Positions 44,607 to 56,800 of a stretch of 64,000 bases of DNA are shown here, piece by piece. The position numbers and the translations under genes are program-made. Each line of letters begins with the position of its first letter. The stretch's first letter is position 1. This DNA comes from Haemonchus contortus (taxonomy: Eukaryota > Nematoda > Chromadorea > Rhabditida > Trichostrongylidae), in contig LS997567.1 in NCBI GenBank assembly GCA_000469685.2, positions 40,104,775 to 40,168,774 on the forward strand, written 5' to 3'. Below the pieces are notes generated by a model that ran no database searches, was not told the DNA's origin, and was given only the letters and a program-made list of their open reading frames with translations.

Positions 44607-47600
44607 TCACAATCCTACAATTATCAACTGATCGATAAGGTCATTTGTGCGATTGAAAATATGGTTGATGTCGAACACACGGCGCACAAATGATGCCACT
44701 TTCTGTAATTAAATCACTTTTGTTTTTGTAAATGACGAAAATAAAAATATTCTTGCTTGGCCAGGCATTTAAAAGGATTAATCTCGGTCAATAGGTTCGT
44801 CGCTCGTCGCGCGCGGCAACCGTACGCGAACTACTATGGTCGACGAGCGGCCAAGCCGCGCGATTAGCCGACAGACTCAACAGCGTTCCTTTCGGTTTCT
44901 CGATTCGTTGGCTCCCTTGGCACTCATCAAAGTGGTAGATTAAGGGTTACGAGTAGCCCTCGGTTTGCAGTGGTACGGATGGAAGTCCGAGTTTTCCTGA
45001 CCTTAGGATTAAAACCGAAATAAAATTCTGAAGCTTCGGGAAGAAGGGGAACCTAAGGATTGAACTGAGGGAGGACGCCTGTTGTAAGCCAATCGAAAGC
45101 GAGCTGTTCAAACAAAACCAACTAACATTCAACGTAGCCGTCATCATCAAAAGATTGGAGAATAACAGTTGTGATGCTTTGCCACGTTCATTGCTGATCC
45201 ACAAAAATAACTGGCTGAGCAGACGAAGCCGTTCTGCTTCAATCGTTTTCTTACCGGTCGATGACAAACCCTCGGCATCTGAACAATGTCACATTGAAGT
45301 TCCTGTTACAGTGAAACGTCAAGCAATTTTTGCTTTGCAAGCCTATTTAAACAGATTAGTTGCAAAAAAAGTTATAATAATCCCAGCTCAAACCTCGCTT
45401 TGAGCATTTTGCGCTTACAACCGCCTCTCTGTTTACTTCCCGACAGTAGCGCATATTTGATTACCGCGCTAGACTCTGATTTATTCAAGTATCAACAATA
45501 GTCGCCATGCATGCTTACACCATCAGAGAGAAAATGGCTCAATGGGAGATCATGCCTGATCCGGCGGTGATCTTCAAAACACCGCCCATCGTCCCCATTG
45601 GTGCGCGAAAAGAACGCTCCAATGGGAACCTTGGGCGGTCTTAGGATTCCGAGGAGACGTCATTCATACAAGAAAAAAGTGTTTTTTATAGAGGTAAGTG
45701 TAAGTTATGATCACTACATTTTCAACATGCGAAACGTGAACATCACATATAAAAATGGAGCAGCTGAAATGCATTGAAACCCGCCTGGATTATGTAGTAA
45801 CAGCATTTTATACAATACAATATGGTGTTGTTTAATCTGTAGACGTCGCATAAGCTTGAAGCATCCCTCAATCAGGATGGTATACATCTCTTCACTGGAA
45901 AAACGTGAAATTTCATTCCCTACAGATTTTATTAAAGAAAAAAGTTTGATGGAAATTGCACAGCAAGCTGTTCTTACGTGTGGTTGATGTCATTGACTTT
46001 CTCTATGAATGTGCCGTCCGGATAGTTCAGCCGGTCGATTGTTGTTTGTTCACAGTCGGGCTCTTGCTCTGAACATTGAAATGATGAGGTAAAGCAAATT
46101 CAAGGGGAACTTGTCCCACTTAGAAGCACAGTTTCTGTGGCAGTAAATGAAAAAAGATCGCACGGTAAAGATCGGATATCGTATCGGGGTGTGGGATCTC
46201 TTACCCGGACGGCGTGTCACGCCTGCCGCACCCAATCGCTTTTTGAGGGAAAAATTTGAATTTTTAGTGGAAAAATACGGTCATTGCTACCAACCCATTA
46301 TGGCTAGCCGTGGGAATTCAAATAGGAATAACACCACCAAAATGTCGCTCTATCATAATTTAGGGCATGCCAGTGTCATCACCCAAAGTAAATGAGCCAT
46401 ACTCTGGAAGCGCCGCGAGACAATTAGCTAACACGACCCAAGCCATGCGGCGAGGCAAGGCAACTAGCCAATATTCTCTGTGACGGACTGAGTACAATGC
46501 CACACAGCCGATTTCTCACAGAACTCCTTGCTTTGTTCGAAAATTTAATAAATAATCAAGTAATACTCACTAATTACTATGCCGTTGTCTTCTGGTGAAG
46601 TTGTATAGTATGCCAATTGAAGCAACGGGAATATTGGTGCAAAGGCCTTCATCAACGCAAGCTAAAGATAATATTTATCTAACAAATCTAATGATTCAGC
46701 CAAAAACTTTAGATTACCTTATCGTTTAAGAGTAGACGATCCATGATCGGCAAACATTTGCCCCATTCCATCATCAAAGACAAATCTCGTACAAACCATA
46801 AACGGAGTGATTCAAGCGTACATTGAGATGGTAGTGTTGTAGTATGCTGGAAATACAGTAACATTACGATGAAGACACAGGTAAATGCCAAGAATCAATG
46901 TAACTGAGTAAATATCAAAAAGAAAGACATAAAGGCACAGTATAATCAGGAATCTTTTATAACCAAACAATATTGAAGAGATAAGGTGCATGCTGCAATT
47001 GTATGAAATTCCGAGAGTTAGGTCAGTAGGAAAAGGGAAACGAACTGTCATAGGAAAAAGTTTGTTTATTTTTCGATACTGCTCAAACTGAAGGGCTCAG
47101 GTATCATTTAGCTTGCGAACCATTGAGATGGTAGCGTTGTGAATTGACGGCACAAACGGGGAAAGTGAAATGCTCTAAAGGGGTCCACGCTTAGGGCATG
47201 ATAGACTAGCCATAACTCGACCATTGTATATTCGAAAACAAGTCCAAGTTCATCCATTTCCATCTCTTCGAAGAGTCCGGGCTTGAAACCAGTGATCAAG
47301 AGAGCTATCATAAATATGGAGGCGGATCTGGCATAGGTACAACACTGAGTGCCCGAACTACATGACCTTAGAATGCGCCCACCTCGGACCGATATAAAGA
47401 AGACTTTTTCATTACTTTACTCGAAAATTTTGCATAAAATCTAACTAGTTTCGTTAACGTCACAGTATGTTGTAGACCAAGTCCACCTTTGAAAGTGGGA
47501 CTAACATTTCTCACTTCGAAAAAACCTACCAACGGTTGCGAATTCTCCCTCATCCATTCATAGTCATCAAAGAGACACCTGCAAATAATCTAAATTAGTA

Positions 47601-50600
47601 GCAAATATGGCGCTAGTATGACATAAATAGTATTTGTTTACTTGTTCGGCTTTTCGTCCTAATTAGATGTTAACGATTTGCTGAGTTATGCCTCGCTTAA
47701 CAGAACACCTCTATTTTTATACTGCTATAGTCGATCTGCGATACGCTACACTAACATATATTGCTAGAGTGAGATAGAGGAGGTACCAAACGGTCAAAGA
47801 AAACCTGTTACATATACGTCGCATAAAAATGAGCCTAGGGGCAGGCCCAATGTGGCCTTAGTGAGGGCAATAATAGGGCATGTCATGATGTGAGGAGCGC
47901 TCTGGCCTGAGTCTATGCTCGGATCACTAGAACGGGAATTCCTAAACCGTGTAGAGGTCTTGCTCGAAGTAACTACTAGTTAAGCCCTTTTATTGGAGAA
48001 CTCGGAAGATTTTTTCCGTTCCCTGCAAAAGAGACATTTTTATCAAACCTCTGATATCCAAGCGTCAGAACTCGTTTACTGCAGTAATCCTATGATGTAG
48101 TAATAAATTATTTATACCTGTTATACATGCAACTTGTCGCCGATGTGTGTGGTTCAAAACGGCATGCTCGTCGAACCATATGCATTTTCTCTTCCAATCT
48201 CATCAGATCGTCAACAAGTAATTTTACGTCGTTCTAAAAAGAAAATATGAAAAGATACAGTAATACTGAACAGACAAAACTTTTGTTGTTGTCAAAAACG
48301 ATTTCACGGGTTTCTGAGGAGTTTCAGATGCTTCTACAGCCTATTCGGACTTACTAAATGTGATCTATTTTGTAACAAGTCGTCGAAGAAATTTGAAGGC
48401 AACTGAGTTCCAGAGTTGTTAGAATCACTTTATAAAATACTTTCAAATATTTAAAGCAATGGATATAGTTCTGCGAGAAGGGGCTGTCGAGAGGAATCGC
48501 TTCTGATATTTGGTCTTACGTCTCCACCTTCCCGACTTCTTCAGAGACCAAAGATGGCCTCGAATGTTTAGACTTGCAGACTACAAAGTCCCTGTTCCAT
48601 TGAGCGTTTCCCACGCCGTGTGGCAAAAATCCAAGAAAAACTTGACTCAAATAAGTCAAGCTCAATGAATGCCATCGATGGGATCGATGGTATGGAGCAT
48701 CAGTTCAAACCAAGGCCAAGAGTGTAGGGAGTGTAGAGAAAAGGTCATAAACGTAAAGGGCGAGAAGTTCTGAAAGAGCCAATTTGCAAGTTAAATAACT
48801 TCTTCTAAGCACCTTCAGACCTTTGAAGAAAACAAGAATATCGAAATGTGAGGAAAGGGAACATCGAAATTTTCATTTAATTCAATTTGATAAACGAACT
48901 AAATATGAGGCAACAAGTAATGCCCGGCCTCCAGCACAGGACGATTGGGGGATGCAAGGACAGTTTTTTTTTTTCAAGAACGTCTAAGAGTCTGCTTAGA
49001 ATCACAAATAGTACAAAGTCAATAAGACCCCAACTCTAAAAAAAGAATTACATTTGCGAAAAAAGCGAAAGAACCATACCTGAGACTCTAGATCGAATGC
49101 CGAGTTATCAAGCTCTGGGATGACCATCATTGTACTAGACGAAGGAGTGGATGTATTGACATACTGGTCAGATCTGAAAAGTAAACGTCATAAGTAGTAA
49201 TAATGCCTGTTTCCTGTTTTCATGAGAGATCAAAGTCCAAAGTATAATTCCCATCCGAAGTTGTGTAAGCAACAAGAAACATGTGAGAGATAAAACTTGA
49301 TCCCTATTGATACATTTAGAACACAATTTCTAGCGATAAGAAGTGATATTTTACCGTAGGAACAGACAGTACTATAGGTAAGCTCCATCAAGGCGCCTAA
49401 CTGTGTGATAACTAATTGATTAACTAATCTGATAAGTCACCTCAGAGAAGCAAAATAGAACTCAAAAAGTTTAGGTGGTCCCCCAGAAGCAGGTCCCGTC
49501 AAACCTCGCAAAAAGCATCACCAACGATTTACTACCGCCAATTAGCAGTATAAGCTTGTAATTCCTCAAGATAATTATGTGTTAAATTAGAACTCTCACC
49601 TAATACTAAGGTCTAACTAGTAGAACAGCCAAAACTATTGAAATCGTTTGTAGTAAATGTGTACTAGATGGTAACCCATTTACTGCAGTTCGAATCCTGC
49701 AATCTACAATTTCTCACTACTGGGAAGGAAGCTGTTTCCAGCTGATAACTAACTTTTCTTCCTTTGTTCTTTTTTTGCATATATCATACAATAGCCCTCA
49801 TTAGACAAAATTATCATGTACACATACTGGTTATGTTATCAGTATAGCTAGAATAGGCACATTTGTTGCATGGCTGCAGAATTTTCACAGCGACTCTATT
49901 TTAATCAAGTTTCAATTTACTGCAAAAAAATGTAAGATCTCAAAGATTAACGAATGAGTAAGGACATTGACATCAAACATTACTGAGGTACTGTAGCTTC
50001 TATATTCAAGCCTACAAAAAACAAGTAGAAAAAAACAAAATAGCAACTTACGCTGCACTGCTCGGACTGCCAACTTCCTCTTTTAGTGAAAGTTCTGATT
50101 GCTCTTTCAGTCGTCGTTCTTCTTCTTTCTTCTTTTTTAACGCTTTGGTATAGCGGATTTTGTCTCGATCATGTTGAATGGCTGAAAAAGTTGAAATCTT
50201 CAGAAGCTTAATTTACTAGTAACGAGAAATATTCGAAAATCTCATTAGCAATTATGAGATGACAACAGATAAACGTAGATTTAAACTCAGGTCGCCCGAA
50301 TTCGGCTAGCAACTCAGAAGGCCGCCCTGGGGTAATTGATGTCCCTCCAAAATATATCGGCCATCACTGAGGGTAAGGTACTGCTTTCTTTTAGGGTACT
50401 GCTAAATTCTGCCCATTCAAGGTGTGAAGAAATTTACTAAGCTCTTACTTATTCTGTAAAATGGAGAAAACTAGCTCTGGAGAGTTGTAAAGCGTCGGTG
50501 AATTACTTGAATGACATACGACACACAAGGTTCGCCATTTCTGGAAACATCTTCGGCCTCGGACGAAGCTCGAACCCGTACCCGCGCTATGCAAAAAGTG

Positions 50601-53600
50601 CTCTTATCTCTTACACTACCGTAACCCCGCTTGCCCTCGCCTAAGGGGCCCAGAAAGCACAAGTACGGGTTCGAGTGCCGTCCGAGGCCGAACTTTTGCC
50701 CACAACTCGCCAACCTTGTGAGACGTTCGTATCCCGTACTGCGGCGAAATAACAGCAGTTAACAAAACATCGACTCAAAACAAGTTGTGGTAAACTGTTC
50801 CTCGAGTTCTGCATTTTTTCAATCTCAAGAATCCTTTGGTTGCAAGTAAGGCTATTCCTCCTATTTGGTCAGTTGTCATGTTTCATCAAAGAACATGGCG
50901 ATTTACGTTCTACGAAGTGCAGCGCGTAGCACGCCGGTTGTCATTAGCCCATAAAGTTCAAGAGTTGAACAATTGGCACGCAAAAGGCGAAGGTCGACTC
51001 GAACTTGGGGACCAAAGATCACTTGATCGAACGTTATAACCAAAAACCCTTTCATTTTTGAGAGCCGATTAATTCTGGTCGAAGTTATGGAGCTTTACAA
51101 ATCACTATCGTTAAAAACATTGACCCTCATAACGGCAATTTTCACTAGATCGGTATTGGTCTCCATTTTTTACTATATTGCCTGTTATTGAATTATTATA
51201 TTTAGTATTTTGTTTATATTTCTCTTGCTGCCTGGTGCTACCCATCGAATTTTATGTGGGCGGCACTAGATCATTCTATGTTATTGCTCTGTTTCTCTTC
51301 TGCCATATCCGAGTGACTCTTATGAGTGTCATAAATAAGTAAATAAATATTGTAGGAAAGTTTGAAAGTAGTTGAATAAATCATTCCTGGAATTGTCAGG
51401 AAGTTTGGGAAGGTCCACAGACCGCAAAAATTCTATGTTTGACAAATCCCAGACTGGAGAAAACCCTCAAGTTTCTCTGGCTTTGAGCTCAGACGCTGAG
51501 CAATCTAAATATCCAATCTTTGCAATCTCATTAGAGCTTCAAGAGATTTTCGATTTTAGAGCAACAGAAGGGTATTCCGAGGGGAAACACGAAGATTGTT
51601 TGCAGTAGACTGGCACAGTGAAGACCCATGAAAGAATAATTTTTAAAGTTTCGGGATATTTTAAGCGTTCACATGAAAACAACAGAAATGGAATTCCTGA
51701 TACCTAGGGATATAATGTTTTCAACCTCAAAATAAGGATATGTCAGCGAAACAAAGCGAAATTGATACATTGTTTGTCTAAGCTCGTCCAAAGTTTGCTC
51801 ATGCCAGTATTTTGAACCGGATTCAATAAACTTAGCTACATACATTCGTTAGCCCCTACTTTTACAACTTGCCGCACCTTCATTTTAGCCAGTATTTCAG
51901 GGATAAATAGGCAACTGTGCAGGTACTTTGGTTTTGTAGGGATTCGGGCGTCACTGAGACATCTCTAAGTGGGAGGTGGATGAATCCAAGCTTATTGGAG
52001 TGAAAAGTTCTCAGACAGGCTGCACCCTTTTTCCAATACAAGTGTTGAATAACCTCGAGTAGCAGTGCGGAACAACCATTTGAATGGCAGAAAATTATTG
52101 CGAAACCTAATTACTAGTAAGGGGTAGTTAGTAGTACAAGCTTAGAACACAAGTTTGCACAAAAAAACCTGCAGCTTTTTATTCTTACTGTTAAACGATG
52201 AGTTTTTTTTTGGCTCAAAGTAGCCATTGTACACTATTTTTGCCACCATTGGCGAGCTCTGTTTTAGACGTAATATTAAGTAATATTAAGTAATAAGTAG
52301 TTAAATGTAGTTAAAGATCGAGTTTGCGTATCCCATTCTCTTTTGCTATCACATTTTAACTATTAATTCAGAAGCGTAGACATGACATTTTTGTTAACTG
52401 CTATGCGGGAGTACGGGAAATTATTACCACTATATATTATGAGAAATCATTTGGTTAATAATACTTCATTGGAACCCCTTAGCCATTGAAAATATTCGTC
52501 GTGATACACTCGTATATGTATGTTTGGGCACGATTCATGGACAACAACAGCACATATCGAACGGAATGGGACGAAAAACAACCAAATAATTGGTGGCGTG
52601 AGATGGGGACGAACTTGGACAATACCAGTTTACTATGAACAACAACCTTGTATTAAAATTTGCAGAGAAAAAATGTATTTATGGAAAGGACTCATCATTA
52701 TGTAACTTGCACGAACTGCAGCAGGAAAAAACTTTTTTTCAAGCAACGAACGAAAAAGGCACGAGATTTTGTAGCCTTGCCTATCACGGGGTCAAGTATC
52801 ATGAATTATTGCCAGTTACAATTTCACGTCATTTGAATGAATAATCATTCCAGAAATCTGCACAAATGTGTTGCGTTCTATGGCTTCTTAGAGTTCAGCC
52901 TTCAATTAACCGAACCGTGGAATTTCCTGTCAGACCTACTTCATCATAATCTTTTCTAAACCGTAATAACTAGTATTATTACTTACCTTTCGGGTCCATA
53001 CCCATGTCGAAACATTTTTTCAAACGGCAACTGCGGCATACGCATCGGACAGCTGAAACATTCCGTAAATAAGACAGACCACCTTTGATTCCAATAAAAG
53101 CCATGCCTATTCCTAATCAGAATCTTGCATACGACGTCATGAAAGAGGTTGTAATTATTGCGGGTCTCCGCTAACAAGTAGCGTGTAACCAGTTGCAACA
53201 TTGCCATGAGTCTTAGAGCAGAAATCTTGATCGAAGGCTTTCAACAGCCGATGTTGGCGTTTTCTTCAAATTTTATTTGAACCAATTTACGTAGTATATT
53301 TCAGGTTATTCAGGGGTAAAGCTGTGCCTGGAATGCGATCGATCGCGGGACTACTGCCAGAAAAACAAACACAACGTCTCCGCGGCAGCGGCATGTCTAA
53401 GTTGACATGCGGCAGGAAAAAAAACATATATTGACACGATTTCTCCCGTTTCAACTCATCTCGTAATAAACTGGGAGGTCCCATGGAACCAATGGACCTC
53501 CAACTCCTGGTTGAGTTCATCTGAACGAATGGAAAAAATTGAAAAAGAAACTCACACTTGCCGACCACACAGTCTCCCGAGAACTGACATGTGAAGGTCT

Positions 53601-53884
53601 GTTTATTCTGAAAAAAGGCGATACTTAGTAGTAGTGACTTGTAACCTTCAGAACCTTAGCTGTATGTACTCCATATACAGTAAGTAACTTACTACAAGCG
53701 CACGGCGGAAGAAGGTTTTGCAACCGTTACAGCTTGGTACAGAATAGTGTATTCCGCTTGCCATATCGGCGCACACCACACAGAGCGTGCCTTCCGGGAT
53801 CTTTTCACGTTCTGAATGAAAACCATTGGAATTCTGGGAGGTAACACTTCGTCTCTGATGATTTTCGGCCACCAGGCTACCCAT
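44607..53884 (-). CDS. nuclear hormone receptor (supplementary, HNF4-related type), 455 residues
   Basis: Thirteen exons close in phase: 53693-53884, 53556-53607, 52987-53052, 50052-50181, 49080-49173, 48118-48233, 47530-47578, 46718-46846, 46571-46661, 45978-46068, 45785-45894, 45127-45278 and 44607-44702. The ATG at 53882-53884 follows a TTTTTCATAG acceptor. The DNA-binding domain has C35/C38/C52/C55 and C71/C77/C87/C90 as zinc ligands and the P-box [10 protein letters not shown] common in nematode supplementary receptors. Next come a Lys/Glu-rich hinge and a ligand-binding domain containing [63 protein letters not shown] and an AF-2-like end [10 protein letters not shown]. It is expected to act in the nucleus as a ligand-regulated transcription factor. 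The intron between 45785 and 45278 appears to use a GC donor. The first ATG could be preceded by non-coding exons. Confidence 0.92.
46410..46470 (-). repeat. two reverse-oriented CTAGTTGTCTCGC-type motifs in a receptor intron
   Basis: Read on the minus strand: TGGCTAGTTGCCTTGCCTCG and, about 40 bp on, TTAGCTAATTGTCTCGCGGC. They lie in the 46069-46570 intron and have the same paired spacing as the copies at 16050 and 43814. Confidence 0.5.
50552..50692. repeat. inverted pair of tRNA-like fragments in a receptor intron
   Basis: 50552-50580 and 50663-50692 are near-perfect reverse complements (TTCGGCCTCGGACG..TCGAACCCGTA against TACGGGTTCGA..CCGTCCGAGGCCGAA). On the minus strand the left copy continues into an A-box-like TAGTGTAAGAG with a B-box-like GGTTCGAGCTT, as in a tRNA-derived SINE head. 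It lies in the large 50182-52986 intron. Confidence 0.55.
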
Positions 53885-56800
53885 ATTCCTATGAAAAAAC
53901 CACTGCCACATCGGGTTCCGAGCATGTGACTTTGGTCCCAGGCAATGTTGTGAGGCATTGCGCCAGGGAAGTCACGTGGCACCTTACCTTCAACTGGAAA
54001 CTTTCATGAAATCTGTTTTTCCGCTTCAGTTTGATTGTATACTTGCATAAATTTTGTACTGCTCGCTTTAGGATCGAAAAACAGCAGTAACAAAACAGAG
54101 TAAATCGAAGTATGCATCATGCTTCTTCGAGTAACGGCCATTAGAAGGCGTGACAAAGAGGTCCCCAGAGGGATTTCACTTCCGATCATCGGGAAAGTCA
54201 TGAGACCCGGGTGTCTATGGAGTGGGGTGGAACTTCATGGACAAGAACTTACTTTTATTATGGGGAGCGATTTCATGATAGAGTACCATGGAAGTAGGGG
54301 TAGCTAGCATGACTACAGAGCAGTAGCAGTAGCAGTAGCAGCGGCAGCTCTTCGTTGTTATGAGGTGCGAGAGCTGTAGGCGTGGCGACGACTCACCACC
54401 CCACAACTCTCTCAATAACCCGGAATGGGCGGAACACACACACACACACACACACAGCACCTCGACAACTCCCGTGCCACTTGCAGTAACACGGCTATGC
54501 TACAAAGGCTGACATTATTTATGCAACCTACAAAGTAGCGATTACTAGTAAAGGTCGGTAGGAAACACAGAAATCTGTTCAAAACGAAGAGAATTTGTGG
54601 CTGAAAAAATCCGAGCCACGTAAAGGATTTAAAGAGTAACCAGTTTTGATGCAGTTAGAGCTACATACATTCTGGGAATCTGGGAGGGGTAAGCTCCAAT
54701 AAAAGATTACTGACAATAGATTACGGTAATTACTTAAAGGGCAACTCCTGCAGTGACATAGTAAATGGACTTCTGAGAAGAGATAAAGTCTCTTAGACAT
54801 AGGGACGTATAAGATCTCCGCTGGAAAAATTTGACTTTGAGGGTAATCAATAATCTTAAGGACAATCTCAGCCTCGTAGGTGTCTATCGCTCACTTTTCC
54901 CACAATAGCCACTTTGTAGTAGGTCGGATCTATGGTCAGCAGTGATGACGTGCGTAAGAATACAAACAACAATAATAACCAACCACGACAATATAGAAAC
55001 AGTATGCACAGCGAAGTGGAAGCGCGAATTTTCCGCGCGGCAGGTGTCGCGAAAGATTTATTCCGCGGTGAGTCATTATGGCGCATAGATGTGTCCCTAT
55101 CACGTGGCTAAATCTTCGCTCGCTGAAACAACAATGCACACCCTTAATGCGAAAAATACTTCCGACAATGAGCGCTAACTCGTCCAGACGCCTGTCCTGC
55201 CGTATTGATCTCGTACAACTCGAAAATCTCGCTGCAAAAGCAAGGGCAACGCGTGGCAGATTATTGACAGGCTCCTTTGCTTTCCTCGTCGCTAACGAAC
55301 TTGTCAGCACCTCCTCTTATCCATATATAGCCATACGATATCTAGGGTACCTACGTGTGCGATATTACGCCACGTGACGTGGAAGTGGGGTTGCCGCTAC
55401 ACCCGGCTACTGTTTTGTGAATTACTGTTTATTTACTGGTACTAACGGACTCTACAACGTCAAAAAGACAAAATAACTTGAAAAACAGCTGGTCAAGTTT
55501 TCAGGCTCAATCTATTCGTATATTCACTGCATAGCTCAGCGGACAGCTTCTTTCAAGGCAATCAGATAACTCCGCAGAAACAGGAAGACTCCACTTCAGG
55601 GACTTTCCGCTCGTGCACCTTAATAGCCAAGTGAACCAAAGGATATAGAGTGTCTAAACGACTACTGAGGGTGGAAATAAACTCTGTCTAATTTCCTAAA
55701 CTAGTCGTATTCGATATCCTATATCCTCTGATAAATGTAGAAGTGTCTACTCCCCTGTTCTCTTGTTAAAACACCTCATACCCTAAAGAGACTACAGTAT
55801 ACAGTTTTTTCATATTCGTTTTGCTTAAAGTCACAGTTCACGATAATTTTGAGTAATCCAGATTATGACGAAAAATGGAAGATATGATGGAAAATAGTGT
55901 GATAAAGGCGAAGAAACTGCGTGAATCGGTGTCTCTAAAGTAAAAAAAAAGCTTCGAAAAACCGATAAAAAGGGTGCTGGACGAGAATGGGACCAGAAGA
56001 ATGAAGATGTGTGAGGCGTTTGGACGAGCTTTACAATGTGGGTCATTGCATAAGTGTGGGTCTTGGTGAGAATAACAGACTACGGTAAGCAAAAATTCAT
56101 TCATTTATAAGCATAAAATATGCAAACAACCCCTAGTAACAGCAAAAATAGCCCACTTTTTCAGCCTCTTGGAGGTAGACAATTAAATAAGGGATCGCGG
56201 CAGCAAGAAGAATAACAGAGGAAAAAAGAATGGGAGAAAATCATTGCATCATTACTCGGCGATCAGCTCCTTGTGTGAGGGTCCTAGAGTGAGAATTTGC
56301 AATCTGTATCGTTTCGACACTCGTCTGACGTGACATCGATCGAGGGGCGGGGAAGCCCCGAGAGCCAGCAACAGGGAATTATCCTGACCATGGTTGGCCG
56401 ACTATGTTTCTATTTATAAGAGGCCCCCTCAGGTCAGCTCAACAAATCCACCCTAGTATTTCCCTGATCCCAGACAATATTACTATTTAAACAAGGGTAA
56501 GTCCGGAAAAGTGAATGCGCCCACAATAGGACATGGTCCGGAAGACGACGATTTTTGGATTCCGCTGTGATGGTAGAGAAGCTCAGAACTGTTCAAGAAA
56601 TTGACCGACCAAGAATCTTGTTTAGTTTCCTCAGAACATTTCTTTGAAGTGAGACGGTAGATTTGTTTTTTAATTATTTTCAAAAAAAAACTATTGTTCA
56701 GTAATTGGAAGCAAATTTCCAGCACAGCGGTTCATGTTAGTCCCTAATTAAATTCACTATAACTTGTAAAAAGCAAGTACAAAAACGATGTACTTACTGC

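Noticed and set aside
47368..47553. Extension of the receptor exon past GTAGGT at 47529
   Set aside because: The extended frame reaches a stop and cannot join the next exon; ending at the GTAGGT donor gives exact phase with 46846.
53692..53982. Second minus-strand frame overlapping the receptor zinc-finger exon
   Set aside because: Out of frame with the eight zinc-binding cysteines; a shadow.
55078..55377. 99-codon plus-strand frame (also open on the minus strand)
   Set aside because: Open on both strands because of local composition; no splice sites, domain or poly(A) context, and it lies in the putative receptor promoter.
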